A DNA stretch of 64,000 nucleotides from Arachis hypogaea (lineage: Eukaryota > Streptophyta > Magnoliopsida > Fabales > Fabaceae). A program made the translations under genes and the position numbers. The notes below the pieces were generated by a model, which was not told the DNA's origin, searched no databases, and saw nothing but the letters and a program-made list of their open reading frames with translations. The stretch spans positions 24,122,890-24,186,889 of the forward strand of contig NC_092045.1 in the NCBI RefSeq assembly GCF_003086295.3, in the 5' to 3' direction. How positions within the stretch are numbered: the stretch's first letter is position 1; every line of letters begins with the position of its first letter. This document shows, piece by piece, positions 32,458-43,654 of this stretch.

Positions 32458-33848
32458 ATGGTAACATCTTTTCACTTTTTTCTTTTGTATATATTGGTAA
32501 ATAAGTTTAAATTCCATGTTCTTTTGGTTTTGTTAAGTTTGTTTGGAAGTTAGCATGTTTAAATAAGGATCGATGATATTTTGGTAACTTTTAAGGTTTT
32601 TAGATTGCTATTATAGATGCTCTTCCTTTATGTTTTTTAAAAAAAGAAGAGCATGTCCTGCGTACGTGTGACCCTCAGATAATGTTCATGCATGAATCGT
32701 GCGTGTACTGTGCCACCGCATGGCCTGGACAGAGAGTTGTGCCAGGACCATGCGGGTATTATGCGTTGCGCACACTTGTCTATCATGCGTATGCGTTCCC
32801 CATGCGTACGCGTCGCCTCCCATTTCCCTATGTCACACTATGCATGCCCCACTCGTACGTGTGACCCCCTGCTTCACCCACTCCTCTTTTCTTCTCTTCT
32901 CTCCATTTCTTTTCTTCTTTTCTCTTTTTTCTCCTCTTTCCTTCTTTCAACCATCATCTATCACCAATATTTACATCCACCATCATTTTCTTTAGTTAGT
33001 TAATTAGTTTGTTAATTAGTTAGTTAGTTAGTTTAATTTTTTATTTTAGGAGATAAGTGTTGGATTATTGATTTGATTTGCTGTTTCTTAATGCTGAAAT
33101 TGTTCATTGTTGGATTTCTTTATTGAGATTATACTTTGTTACTTGGTATTGAATTTTGATTGTTGGATATTTGTGTATACCAAATACTTGTGACATTGCC
33201 CTCAAGATTGTTTTTAGATTTTTAAATTTCATGTTGTAGCTAGCCATCATGTAATTTGAATTCACTATCTATTGTTAGGCAATTGTATGTAGTTGATGCA
33301 TTTTTTGTTAGGTGACGCTTGTTTATGATTGATTTTTATTTACGTCACCTAGTTTATGCATTGAGATCGAGGAATTGTGAAATTGGATCGTAAGCTTACC
33401 TAGTGACATCTTTTTGAGCTTTTTAAGTTTTGTGGATCATGCTTGCTATGTGGTAGATTTCAATTTCTATATCTATTTTTCTAAGTTGCATAGCACCCAT
33501 GTTCCACCTTCTATGTCAATTAGGTGATTCAAACTAAACTTCAAAGTCTATCATTAATTGATGTATGAATTTCATATTTCATTTAGTCCATTAAGTTCTC
33601 TTGCACATCAACCAATTTTTTTCATTATCCAATTCACAATTGCTTGATTATTACTTGAATGATTGTATGATCCTTTAGTACTTGTTTGTTTATCTTAACT
33701 TACAAGTTTCTTTTAAAGTATCTCAAGCACACTAAAATGAGTGAAGTGCATACTTCTTTTGTGTAGTTGTGACATAGTTTTTAAATACTAGTGTGTGAGT
33801 TCTAAACCGCGCGCAATTTAGAATTCATGCACTATTTTCTTCAATGTT
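32458..33848 (+). other. 3' non-coding part of element D
   Basis: Contains CGTACGTGTGAC and CATGCGTACGCGTC palindromic words (32655-32870), C/T-rich sequence (32870-32960), then AT-rich DNA. The overlapping ORFs near 32690-33000 are read-through of C/T-rich repeats and are not supported. It ends against a TGATGAGCC junction. Confidence 0.45.
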
Positions 33849-34351
33849 GATGAGCCACAAATTGATAAGCTTGGATATTAGCAAGTGTAGCAGATCACTC
33901 CAAGTAATAACACGGTGAGTGAATATCATTTTTACGAGGATTAACGGATTGAATCAAACAACATCTAATTGAATCTCTAATTAGATCAATCAAACCTTGG
34001 CAAGAATATTGTGAATCTTAAGATAGAAGCAAAGAACAGTGAAGAGGATTGTGTTTGTGAATGAATGAATGCTTAGAAACTTTGGAGAAGTAATAATAAA
34101 ATCCAAGACAGGATTAGAATTTTTTCCAATACTTCTAACCATTAAAGATGAAGAACGAGACTTAATCTTGAAAAAGTAGAAAAACATGAATCAAAATAAA
34201 GAATACACTTGCATTACTAATCCATAAAATCAAACAGAGCTCCTAACCTTTAACAAGAAGAGGTTTAATTACTTATGGTAGAAAAGAAAACAACCTAAAA
34301 CTAAAGAGTTTCTTGATCAGAGACTCCAAAAGTTGATCCCTAGTTGTGAAC
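33849..34351 (-). mobile_element. Minus-oriented Athila-type LTR fragment, left part
   Basis: The reverse complement reads ...TTATTACTTGGAGTGATCTGCTACACTTGCT...GGCTCATCA. This matches the U5 block ACTTGGACGACCCAGTACACTTGCT of the other LTRs at many positions. It is interrupted at 34351 by the outer Athila element (target TGAAC) and continues at 52535-52798, where it is interrupted again by the Tat element. Confidence 0.45.
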
Positions 34352-35882
34352 TGATGAGCGGATAATTTGTATGCTTTTTGGCATTGTTTTTAGTATGTTT
34401 TTAGTATAATCTAGTTAGTTTTTAGTATATTTTTATTAGTTTTTAGCTAAAATTCACTTTTCTGGACTTTACTATGAGTTTGTGTGTTTTTCTGTGATTT
34501 CAGGTATTTTCTGGCTGAAATTGAGGGTCCTGAGCAAAAATCTGATTCCGAGACCAAAAAGGACTGCAGATGCTGTTGGATTCTGACCTCCCTGCACTCG
34601 AAGCGGATTTTCTGGAGCTGCAGAAGCCCAATTGGCGCGCTCTCAACGGCATTGGAAAGTAGACATCCTGGGCTTTCCAGCAATATATGATAGTCCATAC
34701 TTTGCTCAAGATTTGATGGCCCAAACTGGCGTGGCAAATCAGCCTCAGAAATTCCAGCGTTAAACGCCGGAACTGGCATAAAACTTGGAGTTAAACGCCC
34801 AAACTGGCATGAAAGCTGGCGTTTAACTCCAGAAAAGGTCTCTACACGAAAATGCTTCATTGCTCAGCCCAAGCACACACCAAGTGGACCCAGAAGTGGA
34901 TTTTTACGTCATTTACTCATTTCTGTACACCCTAGGCTACTAGTTTACTATTAATAGGATCTTTTGACATTGTATCTGTACCGGATGACCTCATGACACT
35001 TTACACGTTTCTCATTGTATCTTCCACAGCATGAGTCTCTAAACCCCATGGTTGGGGGTGAGGAGCTCTGCTGTGTCTTGATGGATTAATGCAATTACTA
35101 CTGTTTCTCATTCAATCATGCTTGCTTCCATTCTAAGATAATACTTGTTCTTAATCCGGATGAATGTGATGATCCGTGACAATCATCATCATTCTCAACT
35201 ATGAACGCGTTCCTGACAACCACCTCCGTTCTACCTTAGATTAAGTAGTTATCTCTTGGGTTCTTTAACCGGAATCTTCGTGGTATAAGCTAGAATTGAT
35301 GGCGGCATTCAAGAGAATCCGGAAGGTCTAAACCTTGTCTGTGGTATTCTGAGTAGGATTCAATGATTGAGTGACTGTGACGTGCTTCAAACTCCTGAAG
35401 GCGGGGCGTTAGTGACAGACGCAAAAGAATCACTGGATTCTATTCCGGCCTGATTGAGAACCGACAGATGAATTCCGCTATGCTGTGACAGAGCATATGC
35501 AATCGCTTTCACTGAGAGGATGGGAGGTAGCCATTGACAACAGTGAAACCCTACATACAGCTTGCCATGGAAGGAGACTTGCGTGTTTGAAGAAGAAGAC
35601 AGTAGGAAAGCAGAGATTCAGAAGATGGAGCATCTCCAAACCTCAACCTATTCTCCATTACTGCAAAACAAGTAATCATTTCATGTTCTTTTGCTTTTCA
35701 CAATCAATCCTGATAATTTCTGATATCCTGACTAAGATTTACAAGATAACCATAGCTTGCTTCAAGCCGACAATCTCTGTGGGATCGACCCTTGCTCACG
35801 CAAGGTATTACTTGGACGACCCAGTACACTTGCTGGTTAGTTGTGCGGGATTGCAAAAGTGTGATTGCAATTTCGTGCACCA
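34352..35882 (+). mobile_element. 5' LTR of the outer element (1531 bp)
   Basis: From TGATGAGCGG to TTTCGTGCACCA, followed by AGTTTT and the primer site. It includes the TATA-like text at 34683, palindromes at 34755, 34786 and 34817 (31-bp steps) and the U5 block near 35805. The 142-codon frame at 35485 is a chance ORF. Confidence 0.9.
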
Positions 35883-35888
35883 AGTTTT

Positions 35889-35906
35889 TGGCGCCGTTGC
35901 CGGGGA
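35889..35906 (+). promoter_or_regulatory. Primer binding site complementary to tRNA-Asp
   Basis: TGGCGCCGTTGCCGGGGA is the complement of the 3' end of plant tRNA-Asp(GTC) including CCA, six bases after the LTR. Athila and Tat elements are known to use this tRNA. Confidence 0.9.
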
Positions 35907-36444
35907 TTTTTGAGTTTGGACAACTGACGACTTATCTTGTTGCTTAGATTAGGACTTTTTTATTTTTGTTGGTTTAGAGTCTTTTAGTTGAGTCTAGTTT
36001 CATATTCTAAGTTTGGTGTCAATTGCATGCTTTTGTTTTTCTTTTGATTTTCGATTTTTGCATGTTTTTAGTCCCTTTTTGATTTACAAAAATTCTAAGT
36101 TTGGTGTCCTCTTTGTGTTTTTCCCTTAAAAATTTTCGAAAACTGTGTGTTTGATTTTCTAAAATTTTAAGTTTGGTGTCTTTTTGTGTTTTTCTCTTTC
36201 CTCTTTTCAAAATCAAATCTTTTTCATAAAAATTTTTCAATCATATCTTTTTAATTGCTGTTTTCAAAATCTTTTTAATTAACTCATTGATTCAGTTTTC
36301 AATTTGCTTTGATCTTATTTTCTTTTTGATTTTCGAATTTTTATTTTAATTTTATTTTGTCTTATTTATTTTATTTTTCGTTAATTCAAAAAAAAAAACA
36401 AAATTTATCTCTTTGCAATCATTATCATTTCCCTTTTGTCCATT
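35907..36444 (+). other. 5' leader of the outer element with AAGTTTGGTGT repeats
   Basis: T-rich non-coding leader. CTAAGTTTGGTGTC or TTAAGTTTGGTGTC occurs near 36007, 36100 and 36168, and AATTTTCGAAAA palindromic text near 36130. The motif is the same as in the presumed plus-strand primer module before the LTRs. Confidence 0.6.
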
Positions 36445-36547
36445 ATGGACTTAAGTGGGATCAATCAGTCCAAAAGGACTCTGGGGTCATATGCTAACCC
36501 CATTACAGCTGCATATGGGAGTAGCATCTGTACACCTCCCATCAAAG
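36445..36547 (+). CDS. Gag N-terminus of the outer element, cut by assembly gap
   Basis: ATG at 36445 opens MDLSGINQSKRTLGSYANP..., clearly homologous to the gag at 42281 (SEQSKRTLGSYANP). Sequence ends at the N run after 34 codons. Confidence 0.75.
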
Positions 36548-37047
36548 NNNNNNNNNNNNNNNNNNNNNNNNNNNNNNNNNNNNNNNNNNNNNNNNNNNNN
36601 NNNNNNNNNNNNNNNNNNNNNNNNNNNNNNNNNNNNNNNNNNNNNNNNNNNNNNNNNNNNNNNNNNNNNNNNNNNNNNNNNNNNNNNNNNNNNNNNNNNN
36701 NNNNNNNNNNNNNNNNNNNNNNNNNNNNNNNNNNNNNNNNNNNNNNNNNNNNNNNNNNNNNNNNNNNNNNNNNNNNNNNNNNNNNNNNNNNNNNNNNNNN
36801 NNNNNNNNNNNNNNNNNNNNNNNNNNNNNNNNNNNNNNNNNNNNNNNNNNNNNNNNNNNNNNNNNNNNNNNNNNNNNNNNNNNNNNNNNNNNNNNNNNNN
36901 NNNNNNNNNNNNNNNNNNNNNNNNNNNNNNNNNNNNNNNNNNNNNNNNNNNNNNNNNNNNNNNNNNNNNNNNNNNNNNNNNNNNNNNNNNNNNNNNNNNN
37001 NNNNNNNNNNNNNNNNNNNNNNNNNNNNNNNNNNNNNNNNNNNNNNN
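36548..37047. other. Assembly gap of exactly 500 N
   Basis: Round length indicates a placeholder. It joins a gag N-terminus to mid-integrase, so at least several kilobases of an intact element are missing here. Confidence 0.95.
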
Positions 37048-37712
37048 TTTATTCTGCTCTGGTACGTTATGGAGTCAACCACAGGGTGGCTACTCCATAT
37101 CACCCACAAACTAATGGGCAAGCTGAAGTCTCAAATAGAGAACTTAAAAGAATCCTGGAACGGACTGTAATTAACCGTAGAAAGGATTGGGCAAGAAGCT
37201 TGGATGATGCTCTGTGGGCATACAGAACAGCATTCAAGACCCCCATAGGGACCTCTCCATACCAGCTTGTGTATGGAAAGGCATGTCACTTGCCAGTGGA
37301 ACTGGAACACAAGGCCTACTGGGCAACCAGATTCCTAAACCTTGATGCCAAGTTAGCTGGAGAAAAACGATTGCTCCAACTAAATGAGCTAGAGGAATTT
37401 AGACTCAATGCTTTCGAGAATGCAAAAATTTACAAAGAGAAAGCAAAAAGATGGCATGATAAGAAATTGTCATCCAGAGTCTTTGAGCTAGGGCAGAAAG
37501 TTCTGTTATTCAATTCTAGGCTCAAATTATTCCCTGGGAAATTAAAATCCCGGTGGAGAGGTCCATATGTAATTACAAGTGTATCACCATATGGATACGT
37601 AGAGCTTCAGGATAATGAATCTAACAAAAGGTTCATTGTTAATGGACAGAGAGTTAAACATTATCTTGAAGGCAATTTTGAGCAAGAATGCTCAAAACTG
37701 AGACTTGATTAA
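37048..37712 (+). CDS. Integrase C-terminal fragment after the gap
   Basis: Opens in frame from 37050, includes the catalytic glutamate (NGQAEVSN) and the same C-terminus as 1-1302. It is base-for-base collinear with 638-1302 and carries one visible substitution (position 653 equivalent). Confidence 0.85.
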
Positions 37713-39719
37713 AAGCTCAGTAATAGTCCAGCTAATGACATTAAAGAAGCGCTTGCTGGGAGGCAACCCAGCCAATCACAAAATTTAATTTTATTCGTTT
37801 TACAGGTAGATGCTACAGTATCTTCAAAAGGTGAAATAGCAATTGGTTGAAGTCACAGAGTTACAGGAAAATTTGGAAGCTCACTGGCGTGAAAAAGCCA
37901 GTGAGAAACATTTTGGGCGTTGAACGCCCAAAAGAAGCACCCACTGGGCGTTTAACGCCAGTAAGGGTAACCTTCTGGGCGTTTAACGCCAATCTGCTAG
38001 CATTCTGGGCGTTTAGAAAAACGCCCAGTAAAGAAGGACTTCCTGGCGTTCAACGCCAGAAAGAAGCATCACATGGGCGTTGAACGCCCAGGAGAAGCAA
38101 CATGTGGGCGTTAAACGCCCAAACCATGCACCATGTGGGCGTTTAACGCCAGGATGCTGGGAGGAGGTACAATTCGTTTTTCTTCATAATTTTTCAAAAT
38201 TTTTAAGTTTCAATTCATGATTTCTTGCATAAACATGTTTCAAAATGTCATCCTTCAAAATCAAATTGGTTTTCTAAAGAACCCTAATTTCTAAAATCCC
38301 TTTTTCAAAAATATCAAATGTATCTTAATTCATAAACATAAATCTTTTTCCAATCCAATTCTTTTTCAAATATTTTTAATTTCTTCTCATATCTTTTTCA
38401 ACTCATCTTATCTTTATTTGAAAAATGCCTTTCCTTCTACTCCTCTCCTTTCCTTTCTTTTGCTTGAGGACAAGCAAACCTCTAAGTTTGGTGTGATTTG
38501 CCATGATCACTGAGCTAAAACTCATTAAGATCATGGCACCTAAGAGAACAGGAAGAGCAAGGATGTGAACTTAAGGGAGCTGAAGCGTCAGAAATTAATT
38601 CTTGAAGGCACCCCACAGACTAGAGGAACATCCACTTCCCAAAATACAGGTTGTTAAGTTCTAATTCCAGCTTTAACTCTGTGATAGTATGATTATAGGA
38701 TTTTACCTTAGAAGTTATATAGTAGTAGTAGTAATTAGTATGTCTATTTTGATTTTATTTCCAATTAAGCTATAATTTATTTTTCTCATCATCATTAGGC
38801 ATGAATAAAGTAGTAGATTTTTTTTAGAATAAAGAAGTAATCTATATTTTTCGAGTTCTTAATAATAAAATTTATAATTAATTATATGTGGTGGCAATAC
38901 TTTTTGTTCTCTGAATGAATGCTTGAACAGTGCATAATATGTACTTTGAATTTGATGAATATTGGCTCCTGAAAGAATGATGAACAAAGAGAAATGTTAT
39001 TGATGATCTGAAAAAAATCATGAAATTGATTCTTGAAGCAAGAAAAAGCAATGAAAAAAAAAAAAGAGGCGAAAAAAAAAAAGAAAGAAAAAGAAAAAGC
39101 CAATAGCCCTTAAAACCAAAAGGCAAGGGTAGCAAGGATCCAAGGCTTTGAGCATCAATGGATAGGAGGGCCCAAGGAAGTTAAATCCAGGCCTAAGCGG
39201 TTAAATCAAGCTGTCCCTAACCATGTGCTTGTGTCATGAAAGTCCAAGTGAAAAGCTTGAGACTGAGTGGTTAAAGTCGTGATCCAAAAGAGTGTGCTTA
39301 AGAGCTCTGGACACCACTAACTGGGGACTTTAGCAAAGCTGAGTCACAATCTGAAAAGGTTCACCCAGTTATGTGTCTGTGGCATTTGTGTATCTGGTGG
39401 TAATACTGGAAGACAAAGTGCTTAGGGCCACGGCCAAGACTCATAAGTAGCTGTGTTCAAGAATCAACATGCTTAACTAGGAGAGTCAATAACACTATCC
39501 GAAATTCTGAGTTCCTAAGGATGCCAATCATTCTGAAAATTTAAAGATACAGGGAGATGCCAAAACTGTTCAGAGACAAAAAGCTACAAGCCCCGCTCAT
39601 CTAATAAGACTCTGAGCTTCATTTAAAATTCGAGAATATTATTACTTCTTTATTTCTGTTAAAACCTATTTTATTCATCTAGTTGCTTGAGGACAAGCAA
39701 CAGTTTAAGTTTGGTGTTG
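37713..39719 (+). other. A1-type 3' non-coding region, second copy
   Basis: Collinear with 1303-3309 without indels. It carries the hairpin (37755-37772), the palindrome array (37885-38153), the internal module (38460-38494), the deleted 3' ORF (38533-38655) and the terminal module (39683-39719). Only a few substitutions are visible (for example at 39051 and 39201). Confidence 0.85.
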
Positions 39720-41333
39720 TGATGAGCGGATATTTTGTACGCTTTTTGGGGGTAATTTCATGTAGATTTTAGTATGTTTCAGTTAGTTTTTAGTAAAATA
39801 ATATTAGTTTTTAGGCAAAAATCATATTTCTGGACTTTACTATGAGTTTGTGTGTTTTTCTGTGATTTCAGGTATTTTCTGGCTGAAATTGAGGGAGCTG
39901 AGCAAAAATCTAACTTAGGCTGAAAAAGGACTGCTGATGCTGTTGGATCCTGACCTCCCTGCACTCGAAATGGATTTTCTGGAGCTACAGGAGTCCAATT
40001 GGCGCGCTCTCAACGGCGTTGGAAAGTAGACATCCAGGGCTTTCCAGCAATATATAATAGTCCATACTTTGCGCGAGGATAGACGACGTAACTTGGCGTT
40101 AAACGCCAAGTTCATGCTGCTGTCTGGAGTTAAACGCCAGAAAAACGTCATTATCCGGAGTTGAATGCCCAAAACACGTCATAACCTGAAGTTTGACGCC
40201 AAGAAAGGCCTCTACACGTGGAAAGCTTTAGTCTTAGCCCCAGCACACACCAAGTGGGCCCCAGGAGTGGATTTCTGCACCAATTATCTTAGTTTATTCA
40301 TTTTCTGTAAACCTAGGTTACTAGTTTACTATTTAAACAACTTTTACAGACATATCTTGTACCACATGACATTTTCAGATCTGAATTACATACTTTGTGA
40401 CGGCATGAGTCTCTAAACTCCATTGTTGGGGGTGAGGAGCTCTGCAGCGTCTCGATGATTTAATACAATTCCTTTGTTTTCCATTCAAACACGCTTGTTC
40501 TTATCTAAGATGTTTATTCGTGCTTAACTGTGGAGAAGGTGATGATCCGTGACACTCATCACCTTCCTCAACCCATGAACGTGTGCCTGACAACCACCTC
40601 CGTTCTACATCAGATTGAATGAATATCTCTTAGATTCCCCAACAGAATCTTCGTGGTATAAGCCGGATTGATGGCGACATTCATGAGAATCCGGAAAGTC
40701 TAAACCTTGTCTGTGGTATTCCGAGTAGGATTCCGGGATTGAATGACTGTGACGTGCTTCAAACTTTAACCTGCTGGGCGTTAGTGACAGACGCAAAAGA
40801 GTGATTCTATTCCAGTAGGAGCGGGAACCAACCGGTGATTAGCCGTACTGTGACAGAGTGCGTGCATAGTTTTCACTGCGAGGATGGGAAGTAGCCATTG
40901 ACAACGGTGACACCCTACATAGAGCTTGCCATGGAAGGAACCTGCGTGTGAGAAGAGGATTTCAAGGAAGAGTTGAAGTCAGAGGGCAAAGCATCTCCAA
41001 AACTCCAACATATTCCCCAGTACTGAAAATCAAGTAACTCTATTATTTTAACTTACAATTTTATGAAATTTGCAGTTTGGCTTTTTACAAATAAATCCAA
41101 ATAACTTCTTTAGATATCCTGACTAAGACTAATAAAATAAATATTGATTGCTTCAAACCAATAATCTCTGTGGATTCGACCCTTACTCACGTAAGGTATT
41201 ACTTGGACGACCCAGTACACTTGCTGGTTAGTTGAACGGAATTGTGCTCTGAGCAAGTAATCAGTTAGTTAAATTAGTTCTCCTTGGCACATGCCAAGGA
41301 GCCATTAATTAAAGATCACAATTTCGTCCACCA
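39720..41333 (+). mobile_element. A1-type LTR (1614 bp) shared by two element bodies
   Basis: Same ends and length as 3310-4923. Unusually, it has an element 3' end on its left and a primer site with gag on its right, so it serves as 3' LTR for one body and 5' LTR for the next. Substitutions against 3310-4923 are seen at about 39912, 40166 and 40677. Confidence 0.9.
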
Positions 41334-41339
41334 AGTTTT

Positions 41340-41357
41340 TGGCGCCGTTGCCGGGGA
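41340..41357 (+). promoter_or_regulatory. tRNA-Asp primer binding site of A1b
   Basis: TGGCGCCGTTGCCGGGGA, six bases after the LTR; identical to 35889-35906. Confidence 0.9.
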
Positions 41358-42280
41358 TTATTGAGTTTGAACAATTGAAGGTTTATTTTATTTCTTAGAT
41401 TAGGAATAATTTATTTTGCGTTTTTATTCTTAATTTTCGTGAGTTTTAGTGTCTTGTTCTAAGTTTGGTGTCAATTGCATGTCTCATATTTTTCTTTAAA
41501 ATTTTCGACTTGTGTCTTTGTTCTTCATTGATTTTCAAGTTGTTCTTGTTTATTTTTCTTGTTTGATCTTGAGTTTTTCTTGTTCTGTATCTTTTCTTGT
41601 TTTTCTTTTACTAATCCAAAGCATTAGTCTTTCAAAAAGAATATACCTGCCCAGAACAATTGTTATCTTTTCTGCCCATTTGGCTAGAATAGAAGGGTCA
41701 TATTCTTGACAAGGGAGCACCAATACTTTTAAAAATCTTTTTCAAAAAATAATTTTTCTTGATTTAATCTTGTGCCAAACTCCAAGTTTGGTGTTTTATT
41801 ATTAATTTTTATAATTTTCGAAAATTTTCTTAAAGTTTTCTAAAAATTTTAAGTTTGGTGTTCTTCCTTGTGTTCTTGGTGTTCTTGTGAATCTTCAAAG
41901 TGTTCTTGAGTTGTTCTTGTGTCTTGATCTTAAAATTTTTAAGTTTGGTGTTCCTTGGTGTTTTCCCTCCAAAAATTTTCGAAAATTAAGGAGCATTAGA
42001 TCTAAAAATTTTAAGTCTTGTGTCTTTTGTGTGTTTTTCTCTTTCATCATAAAATTCAAAATTCAAAAATTTTTATTTTTCTAACTAATTTTGAACAATT
42101 TTTTTCGAAAATCTTTTATAAAAATTCAATTTTCAATTTCAAAATATTTTCACTTTCTTTTATTTATTTCGTTTTTATTTTATTTAAAAAAAAATTATTT
42201 TTAACTTCTTTTTATTTATTCCATCTTTATTTATTTCATTGCTACATTCCAAACTATAAATTCTCAACTTGTATTCCATT
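41358..42280 (+). other. Long 5' leader of A1b with repeated AAGTTTGGTGT and TTTTCGAAAA motifs
   Basis: About 920 bp of T-rich leader without a credible ORF. AAGTTTGGTGT occurs near 41461, 41783, 41848 and 41940, with a decayed one near 42012. AATTTTCGAAAATT palindromes follow near 41814 and 41976. This suggests a degenerate repeat unit of roughly 70-90 bp built around these two motifs. Confidence 0.6.
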
Positions 42281-43654
42281 ATGGAAGTAAGTATGAGTGA
42301 ACAGTCCAAGAGGACTCTGGGGTCATATGCAAACCCCACTACTGCTTCATATGGGAGTAGCATCTGTATACCCTCCATTGGAGTTAGTAGCTTTGAGCTG
42401 AATCCTCAGCTCATTATCATGGTGCAGCAAAACTGCCAGTACTCTGGTCTTCCACATGAAGAACCTACAGAATTTCTGGCACAATTTCTGCAAATTGCTG
42501 ATACAGTACATGATAAAGAAGTGGATCAGGATGTCTACAGATTACTACTGTTTCCATTTGCTGTAAAAGATCAAGCTAAGAGGTGGTTAAATAACCAGCC
42601 TAAGAACAGCATAAAAACATGGAAACAGCTGTCAGAAAAATTCCTGAATCACTATTTCCCTCCCAAACGGATGACACAGCTAAGGCTAAGCATCCAAGGC
42701 TTCAAACAAGGAGATAATGAATCCCTTTATGATGCATGGGAGAGATACAGAGAGATGCTAAGAAAATGCCCCTCTGAAATGTTTTCAGAATGGGTGCAAT
42801 TAGACATCTTTTACTATGGGCTTACAGAAAAAGCTCAGATTTCTCTAGACCACTCAGCTGGTGGATCTATACACATGAGAAAAACAATTGAAGAAGCTCA
42901 AGAGCTTATTGATACAGTTGCCAGAAATCAGCATCTGTATCTGAACAGTGAATCTTCCGTGAAAGAAGAAGCTAAAACAGTAACTGCAGAACTCAGTCCG
43001 GTGGATCAGGCTAATAAATTCAATCAGCAATTAGATTTTCTAACTCAGCAGCTAGCCGAATTCAAGGAAATATTACAGGAAACAAGAATGGCTAACAGGA
43101 ACATGGAAGTACAATTAAAGCAGACAGAAAAGCAACTGTCAAGACAAATAACAGAAGAATGCCAAGCAGTTCAATTAAGAAGTGGGAAAACATTAAATAC
43201 CTCACTTCAAAGTAGCAAGAAGACAGGAGATGAACAAATGGCTACTAAAAATCCCTCTGAGGACAAGCAGAGCCCAGAAAGGGATAAAACTGGCGCTGAA
43301 CGCCCAAACCATGCTTATTCCTGGCGTTCAACGCCAGAAACAAGCATGGATCTGGCGTTGAACGCCCAAAAGGAGCATGGTTCTGGCGTTCAAACGCCAG
43401 TAACAAACAAGGAAGTAGTGTTTGACGCCACTCCAGCTCCCACCACTAGCATTCAAATGCCAGTAGGGAATCAGTCACATACAAGTGCTGACCTTTCTAA
43501 AAAGGCTTCCCAACCCACTTCTGTAGGTAATAAACTGCAGCAACTAAGGTTGAGGAATACAAAGCCAAAATGCCTTATCCTCAAAAACTCCGCCAAGCGG
43601 AACAGGATAAGCAATTTGCCCGCTTTGCAGACTATCTCAGGACTCTTGAAATAA
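42281..43654 (+). CDS. Athila-type Gag (457 residues)
   Basis: The ATG at 42281 is preferred to the upstream in-frame TTG. Residues about 85-180 match the Athila Retrotrans_gag pattern (YRLLLFPFAVKDQAKRWLNN, FLNHYFPPKRM, ESLYDAWERYREMLRKCP). A coiled coil with QQL repeats follows (about 245-295). The C-terminal third is disordered and contains the translated palindrome array (residues about 337-395). I see no CCHC zinc knuckle. It would form the virus-like particle shell. The frame ends at 43654 and overlaps the pol frame by 85 bases. Confidence 0.85.
   Translation: MEVSMSEQSKRTLGSYANPTTASYGSSICIPSIGVSSFELNPQLIIMVQQNCQYSGLPHEEPTEFLAQFLQIADTVHDKEVDQDVYRLLLFPFAVKDQAKRWLNNQPKNSIKTWKQLSEKFLNHYFPPKRMTQLRLSIQGFKQGDNESLYDAWERYREMLRKCPSEMFSEWVQLDIFYYGLTEKAQISLDHSAGGSIHMRKTIEEAQELIDTVARNQHLYLNSESSVKEEAKTVTAELSPVDQANKFNQQLDFLTQQLAEFKEILQETRMANRNMEVQLKQTEKQLSRQITEECQAVQLRSGKTLNTSLQSSKKTGDEQMATKNPSEDKQSPERDKTGAERPNHAYSWRSTPETSMDLALNAQKEHGSGVQTPVTNKEVVFDATPAPTTSIQMPVGNQSHTSADLSKKASQPTSVGNKLQQLRLRNTKPKCLILKNSAKRNRISNLPALQTISGLLK
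43291..43465 (+). repeat. 31-bp-period palindrome array inside the gag coding region
   Basis: Units begin at 43291, 43322, 43353, 43384, 43416 and 43447, steps 31, 31, 31, 32, 31. The first four keep GGCG(T/C)T..AACGCC; the last two are decayed. Because 31 is not a multiple of three the same DNA word is read in successive frames (TGAERP, SWRSTPE, LALNAQ, SGVQTPV). The DNA word, not the peptide, is what is repeated. Confidence 0.9.

Noticed and set aside
35485..35913. 142-codon ORF in the outer LTR (and its 172-codon counterpart at 52132)
   Set aside because: Lies in LTR U5 and primer-site sequence; the product has no family resemblance and the A1-type LTR lacks it.
35889..41357. tRNA-like sequence TGGCGCCGTTGCCGGGGA as a tRNA-Asp gene
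   Set aside because: Only 18 bases complementary to the tRNA 3' end are present, directly after an LTR; this is a primer site.
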